64,000 nt of DNA, from assembly GCA_026707405.1 (NCBI GenBank), contig JAPOWW010000009.1, forward strand, positions 1-64,000, read 5' to 3'. Shown here piece after piece: positions 61,382 to 64,000 of the stretch. Numbering within the stretch: the first letter of the stretch is position 1; every line of letters begins with the position of its first letter. The notes below the pieces were generated by a model, which did not search any database, had not been told where the DNA came from, and was given only the letters and a program-made list of their open reading frames with translations. The translations under genes and the position numbers were made by a program. The DNA is from Chloroflexota bacterium (GTDB lineage: Bacteria > Chloroflexota > UBA11872 > VXNJ01).

Positions 61382-62116
61382 ATGCCGTGGTCCCCCGAAG
61401 AAATAGCTTCACGCGTGGCCCGGGAGTTTTTGCCTGGTCAAGTCGTGAGCCTGTGCAGTGGTATCCCTTCGCTTGTGGTGGCGGCCGTCGACGAGTCCAT
61501 GCAAGTGGTGCTGCATAGCGAAAGCGGAGTCCTGGGTGTGGGACGAAAACCCTCGCGCGGCAGAGAGATCCGGAATGTCGTTGACGCCGAGGGGCGATCA
61601 GTCGGAATGTTGCCCGGAGGCGCTTTTATGGATGTGGCGCGAAGCTCGGCGATGTCCCGCGGCGGGCACGTCGACGTATGCGTCACGGGCGCTCTAGAGG
61701 TTGATGTGCAAGGCAGCTTCGCGAGCTGGACGGTCCCGGGGAAATTCGTGCGCGGCCCCGGCGCCGCGATGGATCTTGCGATCGGCGCGGAGCGGACTAT
61801 CGCAGCCATGAACCACGTGGGTCCCGGCGGTGAGCTAAAGCTGGTCAGCCAGTGCAGCCTGCCGCTCACCGCTGCCCGGTGTGTCGATACGGTAGTGACC
61901 GATCTCGGTGTATTTGAGATCAAGGACGGATCCTTCAGGTGTATCGAGTTGGCTCCCGGCACCGCCTGGGAGGATGTCGAAGCGGTAACGGAGGGACGGC
62001 TGGTCCGGTCGGAGCAGTCCAGAGAATCCGAAGCCCCTTCGCCCAGCAGCGCTCCGAGCGACTATGACGACGAGGAAGGCGAACTGGTTGCCGAATCGGA
62101 CTGGAGAGGCGGGTAA
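61382..62116 (+). CDS. CoA-transferase family I subunit B
   Basis: The beta subunit carries the glutamate that forms the CoA thioester. The 244 residues have VVSLCSGIPSL, the active-site region LHSESGVLGVG (SENG in most relatives, here SESG), GGAFMDVARSSAMSRGGHVDVCVTGALEVD, and MDLAIGAERTIAAMNHV. An acidic tail of about 25 residues (DYDDEEGELVAE) is unusual. The start lies 3 bases after subunit A. Likely substrates are acetoacetate/succinate or similar, but this is inference. Confidence 0.87.
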   Translation: MPWSPEEIASRVAREFLPGQVVSLCSGIPSLVVAAVDESMQVVLHSESGVLGVGRKPSRGREIRNVVDAEGRSVGMLPGGAFMDVARSSAMSRGGHVDVCVTGALEVDVQGSFASWTVPGKFVRGPGAAMDLAIGAERTIAAMNHVGPGGELKLVSQCSLPLTAARCVDTVVTDLGVFEIKDGSFRCIELAPGTAWEDVEAVTEGRLVRSEQSRESEAPSPSSAPSDYDDEEGELVAESDWRGG

Positions 62117-62253
62117 GTGACGCCACGGGGCGATCCTGTGAGGCGAGCCGCACGTCACCATTCCGGTCCGCGCTAAAGGCAGTTCGCTAGCCGCCCAAGT
62201 TTCGCGAGGCTCTCAAGAGGCCGCGCCGTTCCCTGCTTTGGAAGCAATCAGCC

Positions 62254-63270
62254 TTAGGGCAGCGGAAGCGTTACGGGCCGACCTTCGTTTGCCGAAATCT
62301 CGGCGGCGATGCAGGCCTCGTGGGTGTTGATCGCATCTTCGAGATTCACGTGCGATTCCTCGTCCCGGTCGATGCAGTCGAACAGGTGCGACATCTCGCC
62401 GTTGAAAGGATGGTGGGCCACGTCCCCGCTGTCGGGCAATATGGTCGGGATCGTCGCGTAGCCGGTCTGTCCCGGCATTTTGCTTGTGTATATTCGGTTG
62501 TCGCGGATCGTTCCGTCCTCACCGAGAAGGTCGATGTTGAACTGGTAGGGGGAGTGGATTCCGAGACTTGAACTCGCCTTGCCTATGGTGCCGTCGGCGA
62601 ACTTGCAGATGAGAACGCTGGTAGACGGCTCCTCGATTTCGCTCCCGTCGGCAACCTCGTAAGAGAACACCTCGACGATATCCTGCTCCTTGAAATATCG
62701 CAGCGCGTCGACGGCATGACACCCCGCCGACAGAAACGTGTTGCCCCCGGTCTTGCGGGATTTCACCCAGTCCCAGCCGGCGTACCAGTCGGCTATCTCG
62801 TGCCAGTAGTCGACCTCCGAATAGAAGATTCGCCCCAGCGCGCCCAACGCTATCTGCTCTTTGATGATCTCGAAGAGCGGGTTCCAGTGGAGAACGAAGC
62901 CGACGACGGTCTTGACTCCGGCCTGTTGCACGGCGTCACGCGACGCTCGCAGTTCGTCGAGGGTCAGCGCCACGGGCTTTTCGATCAGAATGTGCTTTCC
63001 CGCCTCGGCGGCCTTGATCGTTTCGATCGAATGAAGGTCGTTGGGCGTGCAGATTGATATGACGTCGACTCTGGCGTCGGCCAGCAGCTCGTCATAGCTC
63101 GTGTAAATGGAAGCGTCGGGGCAGTCGGTCTCTTCGGCCAGCCGTCTGGCGCTGGTCTCTTTACGACTGGAAATGGCCACGACCTCGGCTCTCGGGTCGG
63201 CCTTGTATGCCGCCACGTGCGCCCCCGCGACCCATCCTGCTCCGTGAATTCCGACTCCGTACTTAGCCAT
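62254..63270 (-). CDS. Gfo/Idh/MocA-family oxidoreductase
   Basis: This NAD(P)-dependent sugar or inositol dehydrogenase has 338 residues, with the Rossmann start YGVGIHGAGWVAGAHVAAY, SICTPNDLH, GKHILIEKPVALT (the EKP signature), VGFVLHWNP, and the C-domain with GGNTFLSAGCHAVDALRYF (catalytic His). ATG 63270 has AGGAGG five bases upstream. It is monocistronic here. The substrate is unknown; sugar use elsewhere in the window (SMP-30, FGGY kinase) is only suggestive. Confidence 0.92.
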   Translation of the reverse strand: MAKYGVGIHGAGWVAGAHVAAYKADPRAEVVAISSRKETSARRLAEETDCPDASIYTSYDELLADARVDVISICTPNDLHSIETIKAAEAGKHILIEKPVALTLDELRASRDAVQQAGVKTVVGFVLHWNPLFEIIKEQIALGALGRIFYSEVDYWHEIADWYAGWDWVKSRKTGGNTFLSAGCHAVDALRYFKEQDIVEVFSYEVADGSEIEEPSTSVLICKFADGTIGKASSSLGIHSPYQFNIDLLGEDGTIRDNRIYTSKMPGQTGYATIPTILPDSGDVAHHPFNGEMSHLFDCIDRDEESHVNLEDAINTHEACIAAEISANEGRPVTLPLP

Positions 63271-63383
63271 CTTCGCCTCCTATTTGCCGCGAGTAGCATT
63301 CTAATACCATTGGACGGGTCAATTCGACCGGCGAGAAGCACCATGCGCCGGAACCGTGAATTGAGCTTGAACGGATCGGAGAC

Positions 63384-63800
63384 TTGGACGCGATAGAAGA
63401 GAGACTGGAACGTTTTCTCGTGCCGCTGAACGACCATCAGCGGCGCGCGTTCGCTTATGCCTTTCGCACCTGGCGAGAAGGCGGCGGAGCTCTGGTCGCG
63501 GTGGGGCGGGGGATAGCTCTTCAGGCTCCATGGGAAGGACGCCGCTTGACCGTGCTCTGGGCGTACGGACCGGCTGGCCGTAACCGTCCGCCGCGCCTGG
63601 AGGCGCCGCTGGGCACTCTTGCCCGGAGCAGCGTTCCGCCGGACTTGGTCGAGTCTTGGCGGGATGATCTGACGACCGTTTCCGGAATGAGTTCGAGTGT
63701 TGACGGGGCGAATCCCACGGCTTCCGTATCGGATGGATTTGACGATTCGGATGCGAGAAAGCTGATGGAGAGCGCCTTGGCGTTCGCGCGCCGGATATAG
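63384..63800 (+). CDS. Hypothetical protein
   Basis: The 138-residue product begins with an amphipathic stretch (IEERLERFLVPLNDHQRRAFAYAF), then a short beta-like region (GGALVAVGRGIAL, RRLTVLWAYGP) and a polar tail ending in DARKLMESALAFARRI. I recognise no family. TTG start with GGAG two bases upstream. It is divergent from the oxidoreductase and precedes the RNase H gene by about 90 bases. Confidence 0.5.
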   Translation: MDAIEERLERFLVPLNDHQRRAFAYAFRTWREGGGALVAVGRGIALQAPWEGRRLTVLWAYGPAGRNRPPRLEAPLGTLARSSVPPDLVESWRDDLTTVSGMSSSVDGANPTASVSDGFDDSDARKLMESALAFARRI

Positions 63801-63890
63801 CCGCCTAGAGCCGCGCCGCGGTTTGTCACAGGTTGGGGCCGGTCGCTCAACATGTACCATAGATTTGCTTTCTCACGAGTTGGAGCCGCG

Positions 63891-64000
63891 ATGTCGGCAG
63901 ACGAGAAAAAACGGGCTGTGATCTACTGCGATGGCGCTTCGCGAGGCAATCCGGGCGAGGCTGCCGCGGGTGTGGCGATCTGGGACGAGCGCGGCGAGTC
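63891..64000 (+). CDS. rnhA: RNase HI-family protein, 3' end cut by the window
   Basis: The frame opens at ATG 63891, with GGAG five bases upstream, and runs to the window edge. The 36 visible residues include the signature AVIYCDGASRGNPGEAAAGVAIWD, whose DGASRGNPG is the first-strand motif of RNase HI-type ribonucleases with the first catalytic Asp. RNA strands of RNA-DNA hybrids would be the substrate. The remaining acidic residues lie beyond the window. Confidence 0.85.
   Translation, partial: MSADEKKRAVIYCDGASRGNPGEAAAGVAIWDERGE

Overview
The window is a GC-rich (about 60% by eye) bacterial chromosome segment, densely packed and almost entirely housekeeping. The best guess for the host is a Chloroflexota lineage (SAR202- or Dehalococcoidia-like, free-living or sponge-associated), at moderate confidence. 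The grounds are the gene order mraZ-rsmH-ftsL-ftsI-ftsW-murG-murC-murB-ftsQ-ftsA-ftsZ-yggS-yggT, a menaquinone/FemX/MurE block, the large surface protein with paired FGYP/QYF modules that resemble modules in Chloroflexota exported proteins, and frequent TTG/GTG starts. Phylum assignment is inference, not a database result.

Layout. 1-2.6 kb: the end of an SMP-30/gluconolactonase gene, a selenocysteine tRNA, a lipoprotein and an A-type Fe-S carrier. 2.66-9.5 kb (minus strand): metG, tatD, a polyprenyl diphosphate synthase, menG, a FemAB-type transferase and murE, joining quinone and cell-wall synthesis. 9.6-14.7 kb: an M3 oligopeptidase, three tandem paralogous small membrane proteins, rsmI and a D-2-hydroxyacid dehydrogenase. 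15-32.1 kb (minus): a 17 kb collinear run from mraZ through the division and wall genes, then yggS, yggT, hisS and hisH-A-F-I-E, with many ATGA overlaps. murF, mraY and murD are absent from this run and murE lies elsewhere. 32.5-36.8 kb (minus): a WecA/TagO-type transferase, rpmE, a DUF1385 protein, prfA and prmC. 37-39.4 kb (plus): rpsU, yqeY, ybeY, ispE and tRNA-Cys. 39.4-46.3 kb (minus): dnaE, a 3-hydroxyacid dehydrogenase, a four-TM membrane protein and a DnaQ/GIY-YIG fusion nuclease. 46.7-49.8 kb (plus): a small zinc-finger membrane protein, then an FGGY sugar kinase with an MFS transporter. 50-56.5 kb: a 2,166-residue exported repeat protein. 56.8-62.1 kb (plus): enolase, larB, larC, an unknown solenoid-like membrane protein and a two-subunit CoA transferase. 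62.2-64 kb: a Gfo/Idh/MocA oxidoreductase, a small unknown gene and the start of an RNase H gene.

The genes describe a walled cell that divides with FtsZ and probably has a branched peptidoglycan cross-bridge. It makes isoprenoids by the MEP route (ispE), a long-chain menaquinone and selenoproteins, and probably a nickel-pincer cofactor (only larB and larC are present here). Intergenic spaces carry copies of two short palindromic repeat families. I see no prophage, insertion sequence, CRISPR array or defence island. The least explained items are the 12-repeat surface protein with its structured leader, the triplicated membrane proteins with a conserved upstream element, and the 15-residue-periodic protein after larC.
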